Below, in pieces: positions 45,516 to 53,908 of a DNA stretch of 64,000 nt. The notes beneath the pieces are model-generated. The model worked only from the letters and a program-made list of their open reading frames with translations, had not been told where the DNA came from and did not search any database. This DNA comes from Thalassotalea psychrophila. GTDB taxonomy: Bacteria; Pseudomonadota; Gammaproteobacteria; Enterobacterales; Alteromonadaceae. Location: contig NZ_CP134145.1 in the NCBI RefSeq assembly GCF_031583595.1, positions 310,001-374,000 on the forward strand. The letters are read 5' to 3'. Made by a program: the position numbers and the translations under genes. How positions within the stretch are numbered: the stretch's first letter is position 1; each line of letters opens with the position of its first letter.

Positions 45516-48203
45516 ATGATCTCATTGCAACGTATCGCTTTATTTTTATTCACATCCTTCCTGCTAACCGGCTGCCCCTCAGATAGCTCAGACCCTGAGA
45601 ATTTACCACCTGAAATTCAATTGTTAACCGAAAAGCTTGAGTATCAGGAAGGTGAAATAATTTCGCTAGCTGCAGTAGTTTCTGATGAGGATGGTGATGA
45701 GCTTCAAATCTTATGGGAGGTAATTGATGCACCGTTTCAAATTACACTCGAAAAGATCAGTGATCAAGAAGTTCAACTTATTGTTGCTAAGCCACTAGAG
45801 CAGAGCGTAGTTGTGACCGTTCAGGTCACTGTGTCAGATGGTAATATTGACATTGTTCGAGAAGCTCAAGTGACGATCACACCAAATTTAGAGCCAACAA
45901 TCACCTATGATTCTGACACTTATACCTTTCAGCTAGGTGAGGCGTTAAGCTTTCCTGTTACGATCATTGACAGTGATAGCGAAAATTTAGACATTTCATG
46001 GTCGATAATAGGCTCTCCTAAAGGATATGGTATTTCAAGTAGCAGCAGTTTGGTGCAACTCACAGCGCCTGATGTTATTGAAGATCCTGTTAATTTAACT
46101 GCTCAAGTTCAAGTGAGTGATGGTTATAATTCTTTGACTAAAGAGTTTGCTATTTCAATTTTACCTAAAGATATTATTCAGGTCTCATTAGTTTACCCAC
46201 CCGCTAAAGCATTGACAGATGCGAGATCGACGGTAATTAGAGGTGTGAGCTCATCAGAGTTATCCAGTTTGACTGTTAATGGGCAGTCTGTCACTAGTTC
46301 AGATAATTTTCTCAGCTGGACGGTAAGCTTAGCTATCGAAGAGTTCGACACGCTAGTGATCACCCCTGACTCGACAATACAAGCCACACAAGTGGTTGAG
46401 TACAACAACTTTTCTAGAACAATCAAACATACTAAACCGTTCATTTTAGAAAATGAAAGCCTTACTGTTTCTGGTGATATGGTTTACCTTGTTAATGACA
46501 GTAGCAAGCAAATCGTTAAACAAAATTTATTAACGGATGAACGAACGATTATATTTCAGGCGACAGCCGATTTTGATTTTGAACCTGAACAGGCCATTGT
46601 TGATGAAGCTAACAACCGATTAGTTATCGCAGGCTCTTTAGATGCCGATGGCCAGAGTTATGGGCTAACGATAGTCGCATTAGACTTATCAAGTTTAACA
46701 ACAACAGTGCTATTTCAAGATCTCGTTTATGAAGCCTATGAATCCATTGCGTTTAATGGAGATAATAACAAACTGCTTATTCCTGATTGGCATTCGGATG
46801 GTTCGATATTCGAAATTGACCTGACTACAGGGGTTAAATCAATGCTTTATAATGCCAAAGCTGATTTTGGTATAGTAGTAGATAGAGGTTATAAGCTTAA
46901 GTATCACAATGGTGACTTGCTTTGGGGAGATGTGGACACTCCAACACTATATAAAATTAATCAAACGACCGATCAGATGAGTGTGCTATGGCAGGAAACT
47001 GATTATCAGGCCGAGATTGATGATTTAGACCTTTCATTAAGGTTTTTTGAAGAATTTATCTATGACGAAGGGCTCAATAAACTGACTTTGATTTTAGATG
47101 AAGGGGTTATCACGTTTAACCTAACTCAATTAACCATCGAGAGTTTTGTCGACTTCAACAGCGTAATCTCACCTTTTCAGGAAGTTGAGGCGGCATATGT
47201 CTCTGGTCGAAATGTTCATATTTGGGATGACGATGGTAAGATGCTTATTACCTATAACTTAGATAGCGGAGAATATGTCTCTACAGGTAATGAAAATATC
47301 AATATTGGTTTACCAAGCCGACCAAGAAGCATTGGCCTATCAAATGATGAAAAGTCACTTTATTATACCAGTGATGACACCTCTGTTATGTATCGATTCC
47401 CGATTGATGCTGCCGATAATAGCCAGTTAGAATCGCCTTTTGATCTATCAATTAATAATGCTACCGATGGGCAGCCATATTTTCAACTTGAAGCGTATGC
47501 GCCTATAAACCCAACTGAGTCAGGGTTTTATATGAACAAGATGTATAGCGATGCAGGTGTTTATTTTTTCGAGTTCGATACATTGGCTATTACTAATATT
47601 GCTCTTTTTGAGGATATTGAGTCTCAGTTAGCTATCGATTTTGACAGTAATTTAGCTTATACGCTAACCAAAAATAGTAACTATAATGGATCAGAATGGA
47701 TTACAGAAATTATTTGGAAGAGAGTTAACCTTGATAGTGGCGAGGTTACTGACTTCAGCACTAATTTAGATCACAATGATACAGAGTTTGAATATGACAG
47801 TATTGATTCATTAACCCTCACGCCAGATGGTACGACAATCATTGCCGAAGTAGATGATAACCTATTAAAAATTGCGACGAGCGATGGTGCTGTAAGTTGG
47901 TTATCTAAAGATAAGGTTATGCCAAACTTGTTATCTAACAATATTCAAAACTATATTTGGGCAAACGATGAACTTATTGCCATCAACAGTAACTCTAACT
48001 CTGGCATATATAAATTGGATCAGCTAACAGGAGAGTTTACTGAACTCTCTGGCAAATATGAAGGAAGTGGTGCCACGCCATTTGATTTTGAAAATGGTGT
48101 TTACTTAAGCGACTTACAGCAGTTCTTTATTGTCGATAATGATCTTGACGCTATTTACGCGATTGATGAAGTCACTGGTGAGCGGCTAATAATTCACAAG
48201 TAA
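45516..48203 (+). CDS. Large surface lipoprotein: two cadherin/PKD-like domains plus predicted beta-propeller
   Basis: An 895-residue lipoprotein. The signal peptide ends in the lipobox LLTGC with the acylated cysteine at residue 20. Two Ig-like domains follow (about 30-125 and 125-215), each ending in a V-x-V-S-D-G strand (VTVSDGNIDIVREA and VQVSDGYNSLTKEF). From about residue 310 there are repeated strands such as GDMVYLVND, NNRLVIAGS, NKLLIPDWH and KSLYYTSDD, typical of a propeller of YVTN/NHL type. The start at 45516 has AGAGGG five bases upstream; 21 more bases are open. Probable ligand-binding surface protein of unknown target. Confidence 0.7.
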   Translation: MISLQRIALFLFTSFLLTGCPSDSSDPENLPPEIQLLTEKLEYQEGEIISLAAVVSDEDGDELQILWEVIDAPFQITLEKISDQEVQLIVAKPLEQSVVVTVQVTVSDGNIDIVREAQVTITPNLEPTITYDSDTYTFQLGEALSFPVTIIDSDSENLDISWSIIGSPKGYGISSSSSLVQLTAPDVIEDPVNLTAQVQVSDGYNSLTKEFAISILPKDIIQVSLVYPPAKALTDARSTVIRGVSSSELSSLTVNGQSVTSSDNFLSWTVSLAIEEFDTLVITPDSTIQATQVVEYNNFSRTIKHTKPFILENESLTVSGDMVYLVNDSSKQIVKQNLLTDERTIIFQATADFDFEPEQAIVDEANNRLVIAGSLDADGQSYGLTIVALDLSSLTTTVLFQDLVYEAYESIAFNGDNNKLLIPDWHSDGSIFEIDLTTGVKSMLYNAKADFGIVVDRGYKLKYHNGDLLWGDVDTPTLYKINQTTDQMSVLWQETDYQAEIDDLDLSLRFFEEFIYDEGLNKLTLILDEGVITFNLTQLTIESFVDFNSVISPFQEVEAAYVSGRNVHIWDDDGKMLITYNLDSGEYVSTGNENINIGLPSRPRSIGLSNDEKSLYYTSDDTSVMYRFPIDAADNSQLESPFDLSINNATDGQPYFQLEAYAPINPTESGFYMNKMYSDAGVYFFEFDTLAITNIALFEDIESQLAIDFDSNLAYTLTKNSNYNGSEWITEIIWKRVNLDSGEVTDFSTNLDHNDTEFEYDSIDSLTLTPDGTTIIAEVDDNLLKIATSDGAVSWLSKDKVMPNLLSNNIQNYIWANDELIAINSNSNSGIYKLDQLTGEFTELSGKYEGSGATPFDFENGVYLSDLQQFFIVDNDLDAIYAIDEVTGERLIIHK

Positions 48204-48211
48204 AAACAGAA

Positions 48212-48236
48212 AAATGGCCGCTGTTAGCGGCCATTT
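48212..48236 (+). terminator. Terminator of the large lipoprotein gene
   Basis: AAATGGCCGC, loop TGTTA, GCGGCCATTT: a GC-rich 10-bp stem nine bases after the stop codon, followed by AAATTTTC. Confidence 0.8.
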
Positions 48237-48277
48237 AAATTTTCTAGGTATTCAGTGTTGTTAAACAGTGTAATTAT

Positions 48278-48424
48278 CTATTCAATTTTCTGGATACGTT
48301 CGTTTGATAATATACATTTAAATATAAAATTCAAAAACTTAATTTGGTAAGTTTCTATAAATACATCATAAATAATTGCAGGCACCCACTCATAATAATT
48401 AACCTTTTTCTTTACTTTAGTCAT
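48278..48424 (-). CDS. Possible 48-residue small protein
   Basis: A frame from ATG (complement of 48422-48424) to TAG, preceded by AAAGGG eight bases upstream. The product begins MTKVKKKVNYYEWVPAII and is basic and aromatic-rich. It lies between the lipoprotein terminator and the repeat. No family is recognised; the ribosome site is the only positive evidence. Confidence 0.3.
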   Translation of the reverse strand: MTKVKKKVNYYEWVPAIIYDVFIETYQIKFLNFIFKCILSNERIQKIE

Positions 48425-48552
48425 TAAGTTTACCCTTTCATCTTTTTAATCTTAAGCCAAAAACCCTCACATAGTTTTCGATCACTGGGTGTTTGCTAAT
48501 GGCACTGAACGGACCAATTGAAGGATTCAATTAAAGCTAAAAAAGCTATTTT

Positions 48553-48583
48553 ATCGATGCACAATACGCAGGATGAGATCCCG
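48553..48583. repeat. Dispersed repeat copy C
   Basis: The 31 bases from ATCGATGCACAATACGC to GATCCCG match the reverse complement of 31477-31507 with 4 differences. Further right, GGAGATCTCAT near 48703 may be the other arm of the same element. Confidence 0.6.
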
Positions 48584-48799
48584 CCCAACAGCAAGACGGT
48601 GTTTTTTCTCTATTTCCAGTTTTGTTACAGCGTTTTTTCTGATTTTGTGAGTGACTATAAGTGGCACGAAGCAGCCGGATATATACAACTTTAAACTGGA
48701 GGAGATCTCATTCAAATACATGATGAGATGAGTGGTTAATTGTTTCTGAAGATTGCCCTGGCATTCGCAGCTTTTCGTCACTGGTTGGCACTATTAGAA

Positions 48800-48832
48800 A
48801 AAAGCCTAAACTGAAATTCAGTTTAGGCTTTT
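48800..48832. terminator. Bidirectional hairpin terminator downstream of hpt
   Basis: AAAAGCCTAAACTGAA, one base, TTCAGTTTAGGCTTTT: a perfect 16-bp arm pair with A- and T-runs on both sides. It ends minus-strand transcripts from hpt. Confidence 0.75.
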
Positions 48833-48918
48833 GATTAATGCGCGAGCATTTAATATTTTTATTAAATTAAGCTTTTTTATGTTTCAAACATAAAAGCTTA
48901 ATTAGGATAAACAAGACA

Positions 48919-49452
48919 CTAAGTTTCTATAGGAACTACTTTACCAATATAGGGCAAGTGACGGTATTTTTGTGCGTAATCAATGCCAACACCTACGACA
49001 AACTCATCGGGTATTTCAAAGCCTACCCACTTAACATCTACTGTTTTTTCCCTACGTGTAGGCTTGTCCAATAAGGTGCATATTTGAATAGAGTTTGGCT
49101 CTCGTAAGCTCAAAATTTGCAACACTTTACTTAACGTATTGCCAGTATCAATGATATCTTCAACCAGCAATACATCTTTGCCTTCAATATTGTCATCCAG
49201 GTCTTTTAGGATATGAACATCACGAGAGCTTTCCATGTTATTGCCGTAGCTAGAGGCGGTCATAAAATCAACACTATGGTTAACTTTGATAGCTCTTGCT
49301 AAGTCAGCCATAAAAACAAATGAACCACGTAATAAACCAACCATTACTAAATTATCACTAGCTTTATAGTGGTCGCTTATTTGTTGTCCTAATTGTACAA
49401 CTCTATCCTTAATAACTTGTTCTGAGATCATTACCTCAATGTTATGTTCCAT
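48919..49452 (-). CDS. hpt: Hypoxanthine phosphoribosyltransferase
   Basis: Salvages hypoxanthine (and guanine) to the nucleotide using PRPP. It has 177 residues, the usual size. The PRPP-binding motif is [18 protein letters not shown] near residue 100, the base-specificity region is [31 protein letters not shown], and the flexible loop contains TASSYGNN. It lies 65 bases after the aminotransferase gene on the same strand. A perfect 15-bp palindrome sits 18 bases before its start, so it probably has its own regulated promoter. Confidence 0.96.
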   Translation of the reverse strand: MEHNIEVMISEQVIKDRVVQLGQQISDHYKASDNLVMVGLLRGSFVFMADLARAIKVNHSVDFMTASSYGNNMESSRDVHILKDLDDNIEGKDVLLVEDIIDTGNTLSKVLQILSLREPNSIQICTLLDKPTRREKTVDVKWVGFEIPDEFVVGVGIDYAQKYRHLPYIGKVVPIET

Positions 49453-49469
49453 ATTAATCTCTTTATCAA

Positions 49470-49484
49470 TTCCACATTGTGGAA
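49470..49484. promoter_or_regulatory. IclR-type operator just upstream of hpt
   Basis: TTCCACATTGTGGAA is a perfect palindrome (seven-base arms, one-base centre) of the bhc type. At 18 bases from the hpt start codon it would block transcription or read-through from the aminotransferase gene. Confidence 0.65.
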
Positions 49485-49517
49485 GTTATTATCAGTAATT
49501 TTTCAAATAATTTGGGT

Positions 49518-50639
49518 TTATTGGTTTAATGCATCTTCAAGAGCGGCTAAACACAAAGCTACGTTTTCACTTCTAGCAGCGTAACCCATAAGCCCAATTC
49601 GCCATGCTTTACCTGCCAAGTCACCTAAACCAGCACCAATTTCTAGGTTGTAATGTTCAAGTAAATAGTTGCGAACTTTCGCATCATCAACGCCTTCTGG
49701 AATGTAAATAGCATTCAACTGTGGTAAGCGTTCTTCTTCTGGAACGATAAACTCAATACCTAATTTAGCTAAGCCTTTGGCTAACATTTCATACTGCGCT
49801 TTGTGGCGTGCTATACGGTTCTCAAGGCCTTCATTTTGTAGTTGTACTAATGATTCGTGTAAACCATATAGTGAATTAACTGGGGCGGTATGATGGTAGC
49901 TACGTTTGCCGGCACCCGACCAATAACTCATTACTAAAGACTGATCTAAGAACCAACTTTGAACTAACGATTTGCGATTTTTAATAACATTTACCGCTTT
50001 TTCACTAAACGAAAGAGGAGATAGTCCAGGCACACAAGATAAACATTTTTGTGAACCAGAATAAATAGCGTCAATACCCCAGTCATCTACCTTAAGTTCA
50101 ATGCCACCAAGGGATGTAACGGCATCAACAATAGATAAACAGTCATGTTGTTGCGCTAAGGCACATAAGGCTTTTGCGTCAGATACTGCGCCTGTTGAGG
50201 TTTCAGCATGTACAAATGCTAAACATTTAGCATCAGGGTTAGCAATTAAAGCTTGCTCTACTTTGTCTACTTCAACTGCTCGGCCCCATGGTGAATCAAC
50301 TATAATTGCTTCACCACCACTACGTATCACATTTTGGATCATACGGTCGCCAAACACGCCATTACGACACACTATTACCTTATCACCAGCCTCAACCAAG
50401 TTTACAAAACAAGCTTCCATACCTGCAGAGCCTGGCGCTGAAAGTGCGATAGTAAATTCGTTTTTAGTTTGAAAAGCATATTGAAGTAACGCTTTCATTT
50501 CATCCATCATACCGACAAATAGTGGATCTAAATGTCCAATTACTGGTCTTGATAATGCCGCTAATACTTCTGGGCTGATGTCTGATGGACCAGGGCCCAT
50601 TAAGATCCTTCTTGGAGGATTAAAAGATTGAAAATTCAT
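49518..50639 (-). CDS. Class V aminotransferase: alanine/serine/aspartate-glyoxylate type (BhcA candidate)
   Basis: A 373-residue PLP transaminase closely resembling human alanine-glyoxylate aminotransferase along its length. It has RRILMGPGPSDISPEVL at the start, the PLP lysine in IYSGSQKCLSCVPGLSP near residue 196, YHHTAPVNSLYGLHESL and GLGDLAGKAWRIGLMG at the end. It should convert glyoxylate to glycine using an amino donor (alanine, serine or aspartate). The bhc operon here lacks bhcA, whose Paracoccus product does this with aspartate, so this is the best candidate. The ureidoglycine transaminase PucG is a relative, but allantoicase makes that role unnecessary. Two TGACA/TGTCA palindromes lie upstream. 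Confidence 0.85.
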   Translation of the reverse strand: MNFQSFNPPRRILMGPGPSDISPEVLAALSRPVIGHLDPLFVGMMDEMKALLQYAFQTKNEFTIALSAPGSAGMEACFVNLVEAGDKVIVCRNGVFGDRMIQNVIRSGGEAIIVDSPWGRAVEVDKVEQALIANPDAKCLAFVHAETSTGAVSDAKALCALAQQHDCLSIVDAVTSLGGIELKVDDWGIDAIYSGSQKCLSCVPGLSPLSFSEKAVNVIKNRKSLVQSWFLDQSLVMSYWSGAGKRSYHHTAPVNSLYGLHESLVQLQNEGLENRIARHKAQYEMLAKGLAKLGIEFIVPEEERLPQLNAIYIPEGVDDAKVRNYLLEHYNLEIGAGLGDLAGKAWRIGLMGYAARSENVALCLAALEDALNQ

Positions 50640-50697
50640 ATTAGTTTATGCCTTTATTTAATGAAATGAGGATTGCTTTACTATTTGATAGCAAAAC

Positions 50698-50713
50698 CTG
50701 ACACTTCTGTCAA
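50698..50713. promoter_or_regulatory. RutR-like operator near the glyoxylate aminotransferase gene
   Basis: CTGACACTTCTGTCAA shares outer halves and spacing with the xdhA operator TTGACACTTGTGTCAA (two differences). It lies 59 bases upstream of the aminotransferase start. Confidence 0.6.
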
Positions 50714-50776
50714 GTTTGAGGGGTGTCAGAAATATTGTACTTTCATCTCATAAACATTTTATGAAATAAATAATAG

Positions 50777-50792
50777 TTGACAATTGTGTCAG
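50777..50792. promoter_or_regulatory. RutR-like operator near tsx
   Basis: TTGACAATTGTGTCAG: same plan as the xdhA operator (two differences), 165 bases upstream of the porin start. Confidence 0.6.
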
Positions 50793-50957
50793 GATTTGTG
50801 ATTTTAATTTGAGATTTAACTAAAAATTAACCAAAATTTAATGTTCACATTTATCTTTGCAGTGGTTTCTTTGAATAAATCGTTGGTCTAATACAAATGC
50901 AAATAATTATAAAAAGCAAACAAATTTAATAAAACTGAATATAAGTAAGGGTAGAAT

Positions 50958-51797
50958 ATGAAAACGAATAAAATGCTAAATGCTGTAGCAACTACAGTTA
51001 TTGCTTCAACTGCATTAATAAGTGCCACAGCTTCGGCAGAAATTTGGGGCAATACAGAAGTACAACTACAAGCTTTTGGCGAGTTAGAGCGAGTTGGTAC
51101 TGGCGGCACAGCTGATACAACCATTATAACTTTCCAACATGCTGGTGGCTGGGAGTATGGTGATAACTTTTTCTTCGTTGATCATTCTCGATACAGTGTG
51201 AACGATGATGCATTTTTTCCTGTTGAAGACAGCAGCGAATTTTATGGTGAGTGGTATTCTAATTTCAGCTTAGGTGCCATTACAGGCAATGATTTATCTT
51301 TCGGCCCAGTTAAAGACATTGGTATTGTTGCCGGAGCTAACTTTGCACCTGAAGTTGATAGTATGTGGGTATTGCCAGGCGTTAGATTTTCATTAGATTT
51401 ACCAGGCTTCGCTTTTGCTCAAATTGATGTAACAAGTTATATACACCAAGGCGGTGGTAGTGCATCTTCACCAGTGTTTACCGTTATAGATGAAGACTCG
51501 AGTTTTATGGTTGATTTTGCCTGGGCTTACCCTTTTAAAATTGGTTCAACAAGCTGGAGTATTGAAGGTCATTTAGAATATATCGATGGTCGTCAGCAAA
51601 CAAATAATTTTGGCACTACCGAGCTTGAATCATGGTTTTTATTTCAACCACAACTTCGCTTAGATTTAGGTGAAGTGTTAGGTAATAAAGCTGGCCAATT
51701 ATTTGTTGGTATTGAATACCAATACTGGCAAAACAAGCTAGGTGAAGATGGTACAGATGATAATGCTGCACAATTCTTAGCTGTATGGCGATTCTAG
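50958..51797 (+). CDS. Tsx-like nucleoside-specific outer membrane channel
   Basis: A 279-residue outer membrane protein with a signal peptide cleaved at about residue 28 (ATASAEIWGNTEVQ). It is built of amphipathic strands with the final residue phenylalanine (FLAVWRF), as in porin-type barrels. DNFFFVDHSRY and EFYGEWYSNFSLG near the N-terminus match the Tsx family pattern. It probably admits nucleosides or purines to the periplasm. It is divergent from the glyoxylate aminotransferase and shares two RutR-like operators with it, consistent with control by the purine cluster regulator. A terminator follows. Confidence 0.82.
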   Translation: MKTNKMLNAVATTVIASTALISATASAEIWGNTEVQLQAFGELERVGTGGTADTTIITFQHAGGWEYGDNFFFVDHSRYSVNDDAFFPVEDSSEFYGEWYSNFSLGAITGNDLSFGPVKDIGIVAGANFAPEVDSMWVLPGVRFSLDLPGFAFAQIDVTSYIHQGGGSASSPVFTVIDEDSSFMVDFAWAYPFKIGSTSWSIEGHLEYIDGRQQTNNFGTTELESWFLFQPQLRLDLGEVLGNKAGQLFVGIEYQYWQNKLGEDGTDDNAAQFLAVWRF

Positions 51798-51875
51798 TTC
51801 AGCCCTTTTTAAGTATCAAAACTATTACTTCTAGTTCCCAAGAGCCACTTGTTATTGCTTAGCAGGTAGCTCACC

Positions 51876-51908
51876 AAAACCAGCTGTACTGGACATGCAG
51901 CTGGTTTT
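51876..51908 (+). terminator. Terminator of the tsx-like gene
   Basis: AAAACCAGCTG, 11-base loop, CAGCTGGTTTT, followed by ACTTTT on the plus strand. Confidence 0.75.
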
Positions 51909-51982
51909 ACTTTTAGCCCTTTCTACGGGTTGATTACTGACTTATCAGACAACAAACATCTCTATTCATTTAAAGGTCACCT

Positions 51983-53248
51983 ATGAGCGATTTAAAACAA
52001 CGCGCGCTGGATTATCACGCCCAGCCAAAACCAGGCAAAATAGCCATCGAAATAACCAAGTCAGCTGAAACTAGCGAAGATTTATCGTTAGCCTATAGCC
52101 CCGGCGTTGCCGAGCCATGCAGGGAAATTGCCGACAATGTGGAAAATGTTTATAAATACACTGCTAAGGGGAATACTGTTGCAGTTATCTCTAATGGCAG
52201 TGCTGTTTTAGGTTTAGGAAATTTGGGTCCAATGGCTTCAAAGCCTGTAATGGAAGGCAAGGCGCTATTGTTTAAACGCTTTGCCAATATTGATTCTTTC
52301 GATATTGAAGTTGCACACAACACCCCAGAAGAATTTATTAATACGGTGGCAAGTATAGCCGACACGTTTGGTGGTATTAACCTTGAAGACATCAAAGCGC
52401 CAGATTGTTTTGTTATTGAAAAGGCATTACAAGAGCGTTGTAAAATTCCGGTATTTCATGACGATCAGCATGGCACTGCAATAGTTACCGCAGCAGCTAT
52501 GCTTAATGCGTTAGACATACAGGATAAGGCTATTGAAGATGCAGTTATTGTTTGTTTAGGAGCTGGAGCCGCAGCAATTGCTTGCATGGAGTTGCTTATT
52601 CAATGTGGAGCGCAGCGTGAAAAAATATATATGCTTGATACCAAAGGTGTCGTGCATACTCGCCGTTCCGACTTAAACGAATACAAAACCTTATTTGCCA
52701 ACAATACTGATAAACGCACCTTAGATGACGCCATTGAAGGAGCGGATGTGTTTGTTGGTGTGTCGGGGCCTAATTTGCTGTCTGAGCAGCAATTATTAAA
52801 AATGGCAGATAAACCAATTGTGTTTGCCTGCTCAAACCCTGATCCTGAGATTAAACCTGAGCTTGCTCATGCAACACGCAATGATTTGATCATGGCAACT
52901 GGTCGATCAGATTATCCTAACCAAGTAAATAACGTACTATGTTTCCCTTTTATTTTTAGAGGCGCATTAGACGTAAGAGCACGAAAAATAAACAATGAAA
53001 TGAAACTGGCCGCAGTACATGCAATACGCTCACTAGCGAAAGAACCTGTGCCAGAAAGTGTACTTAAAGCCAGTGGTGAAAAGTCGTTAAGCTTTAGTCG
53101 CAACTATATTATTCCGCGCCCTATGGATCCAAGGTTGTGTAACAATGTTGCTAAAGCAGTAGCGCAAGCTGCTGTAGATTCAGGTGTAGCAGCTTTGCCT
53201 ATGCCAAAACAGTATAGCTATGGTAATGAAAGTATTGAGTTTGCTTAA
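51983..53248 (+). CDS. Malic enzyme (short, NAD(P)-dependent)
   Basis: Oxidatively decarboxylates malate to pyruvate. It has 421 residues: the malic N-domain (EDLSLAYSPGVAEPCREIA and NGSAVLGLGNLGPMASKPVMEGK) and the NAD-binding domain (VIVCLGAGAAAIACMELL), without the phosphotransacetylase-like extension of long MaeB. Metal-site residues appear in PVFHDDQHGTAIV. Downstream of malate synthase it would turn glyoxylate-derived malate into pyruvate and reducing power. Single gene with its own terminator region. Confidence 0.92.
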   Translation: MSDLKQRALDYHAQPKPGKIAIEITKSAETSEDLSLAYSPGVAEPCREIADNVENVYKYTAKGNTVAVISNGSAVLGLGNLGPMASKPVMEGKALLFKRFANIDSFDIEVAHNTPEEFINTVASIADTFGGINLEDIKAPDCFVIEKALQERCKIPVFHDDQHGTAIVTAAAMLNALDIQDKAIEDAVIVCLGAGAAAIACMELLIQCGAQREKIYMLDTKGVVHTRRSDLNEYKTLFANNTDKRTLDDAIEGADVFVGVSGPNLLSEQQLLKMADKPIVFACSNPDPEIKPELAHATRNDLIMATGRSDYPNQVNNVLCFPFIFRGALDVRARKINNEMKLAAVHAIRSLAKEPVPESVLKASGEKSLSFSRNYIIPRPMDPRLCNNVAKAVAQAAVDSGVAALPMPKQYSYGNESIEFA

Positions 53249-53294
53249 TCAACTACAACTTTAAGTGTGCCTTTGATGTAACAAACACAAAACA

Positions 53295-53365
53295 ACAAAA
53301 ACCTGTTTATGAAGTGACTCCCAGTAGTTGGATTATCCAATTACTGGGGGCAAAATAGGTTTTGT
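53295..53365 (+). terminator. Nested hairpin after the malic enzyme gene
   Basis: Outer arms ACAAAA-ACCT (53295-53304) and AGGTTTTGT (53357-53365) enclose an inner stem CCCAGTA (53320-53326) with TACTGGG (53342-53348). The T-run is weak, so termination strength is uncertain. Confidence 0.45.
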
Positions 53366-53467
53366 TAATATTATCCTTTAGCTCATAAAGCGATAATAGC
53401 TGTTTTATTAATCTATTTATTAAGCTATGGTTAATTTACTGAGTATGGACAATGGAGTAGTCATGAT

Positions 53468-53665
53468 ATGAAGTATTTACTAAATTCCCCGCTTTTTAGT
53501 GCGCTATTTGCACTTATAGGTTTACTCACTTTTTCTTACAATCCCGAATATCAAAATGCACCTGCAGTTTATTTTTTCGTAACCTTATATATCTTTTTCA
53601 CTTACAGTACCGCTTATTTTACTTTAAAACGGTTGAGAGCCTTTCAGGGTGAAGTTCAAGAATAA
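53468..53665 (+). CDS. Small two-helix inner membrane protein
   Basis: A 65-residue protein with two hydrophobic segments (LFSALFALIGLLTF and APAVYFFVTLYIFFTYSTAYF) and a charged C-terminal tail (KRLRAFQGEVQE), an arrangement expected of a real small membrane protein. GGAG lies about eleven bases before the ATG. No family is recognised, and no partner gene is adjacent. Confidence 0.55.
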   Translation: MKYLLNSPLFSALFALIGLLTFSYNPEYQNAPAVYFFVTLYIFFTYSTAYFTLKRLRAFQGEVQE

Positions 53666-53908
53666 CCCTTTGCCAAATTGATTTACCTATCTGGTACTTG
53701 TTTCTAAGCATGAAACTCTTTGATTTTCTGTTTTTTAATGAACATATTTTAGAATATGTAGAAGATTGCCATTTAAAGCTTCAGTGTTTTCCCTTCAAAT
53801 TATGCTTTTGTATTTATATAACAAGAATTATTTTGTTTATAAAGTGTAAATACTGAGTGATAATGAATCAGTTAAAACAAAAATAATAATAAAAATAAGG
53901 ATACTCCA

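Larger units (their letters stand above)
48204..48918. other. Interval with terminators, a repeat copy and a possible small gene
   Basis: About 715 bases. It contains the terminator at 48212-48236, a possible 48-codon gene at 48278-48424 (minus), repeat copy C at 48553-48583, a bidirectional hairpin at 48800-48832 and a further AT-rich hairpin at 48867-48901 just after the hpt stop. A 76-codon frame across the repeat is not supported. Confidence 0.6.
50640..50957. promoter_or_regulatory. Divergent control region between the glyoxylate aminotransferase and tsx genes
   Basis: 318 AT-rich bases containing two RutR-like palindromes (50698 and 50777) and an extra half-site TGTCAG near 50724. Both divergent genes probably share this control. 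No gene was seen. Confidence 0.65.

Noticed and set aside
48551..48781. 76-codon frame on the minus strand
   Set aside because: It runs across dispersed repeat copy C and has no ribosome site.
49518..50639. Ureidoglycine-glyoxylate transaminase (PucG) as first call for the class V aminotransferase
   Set aside because: The pathway here uses allantoicase and ureidoglycolate lyase, so ureidoglycine is not an intermediate; closer in sequence style to alanine-glyoxylate aminotransferase. Not fully excluded.
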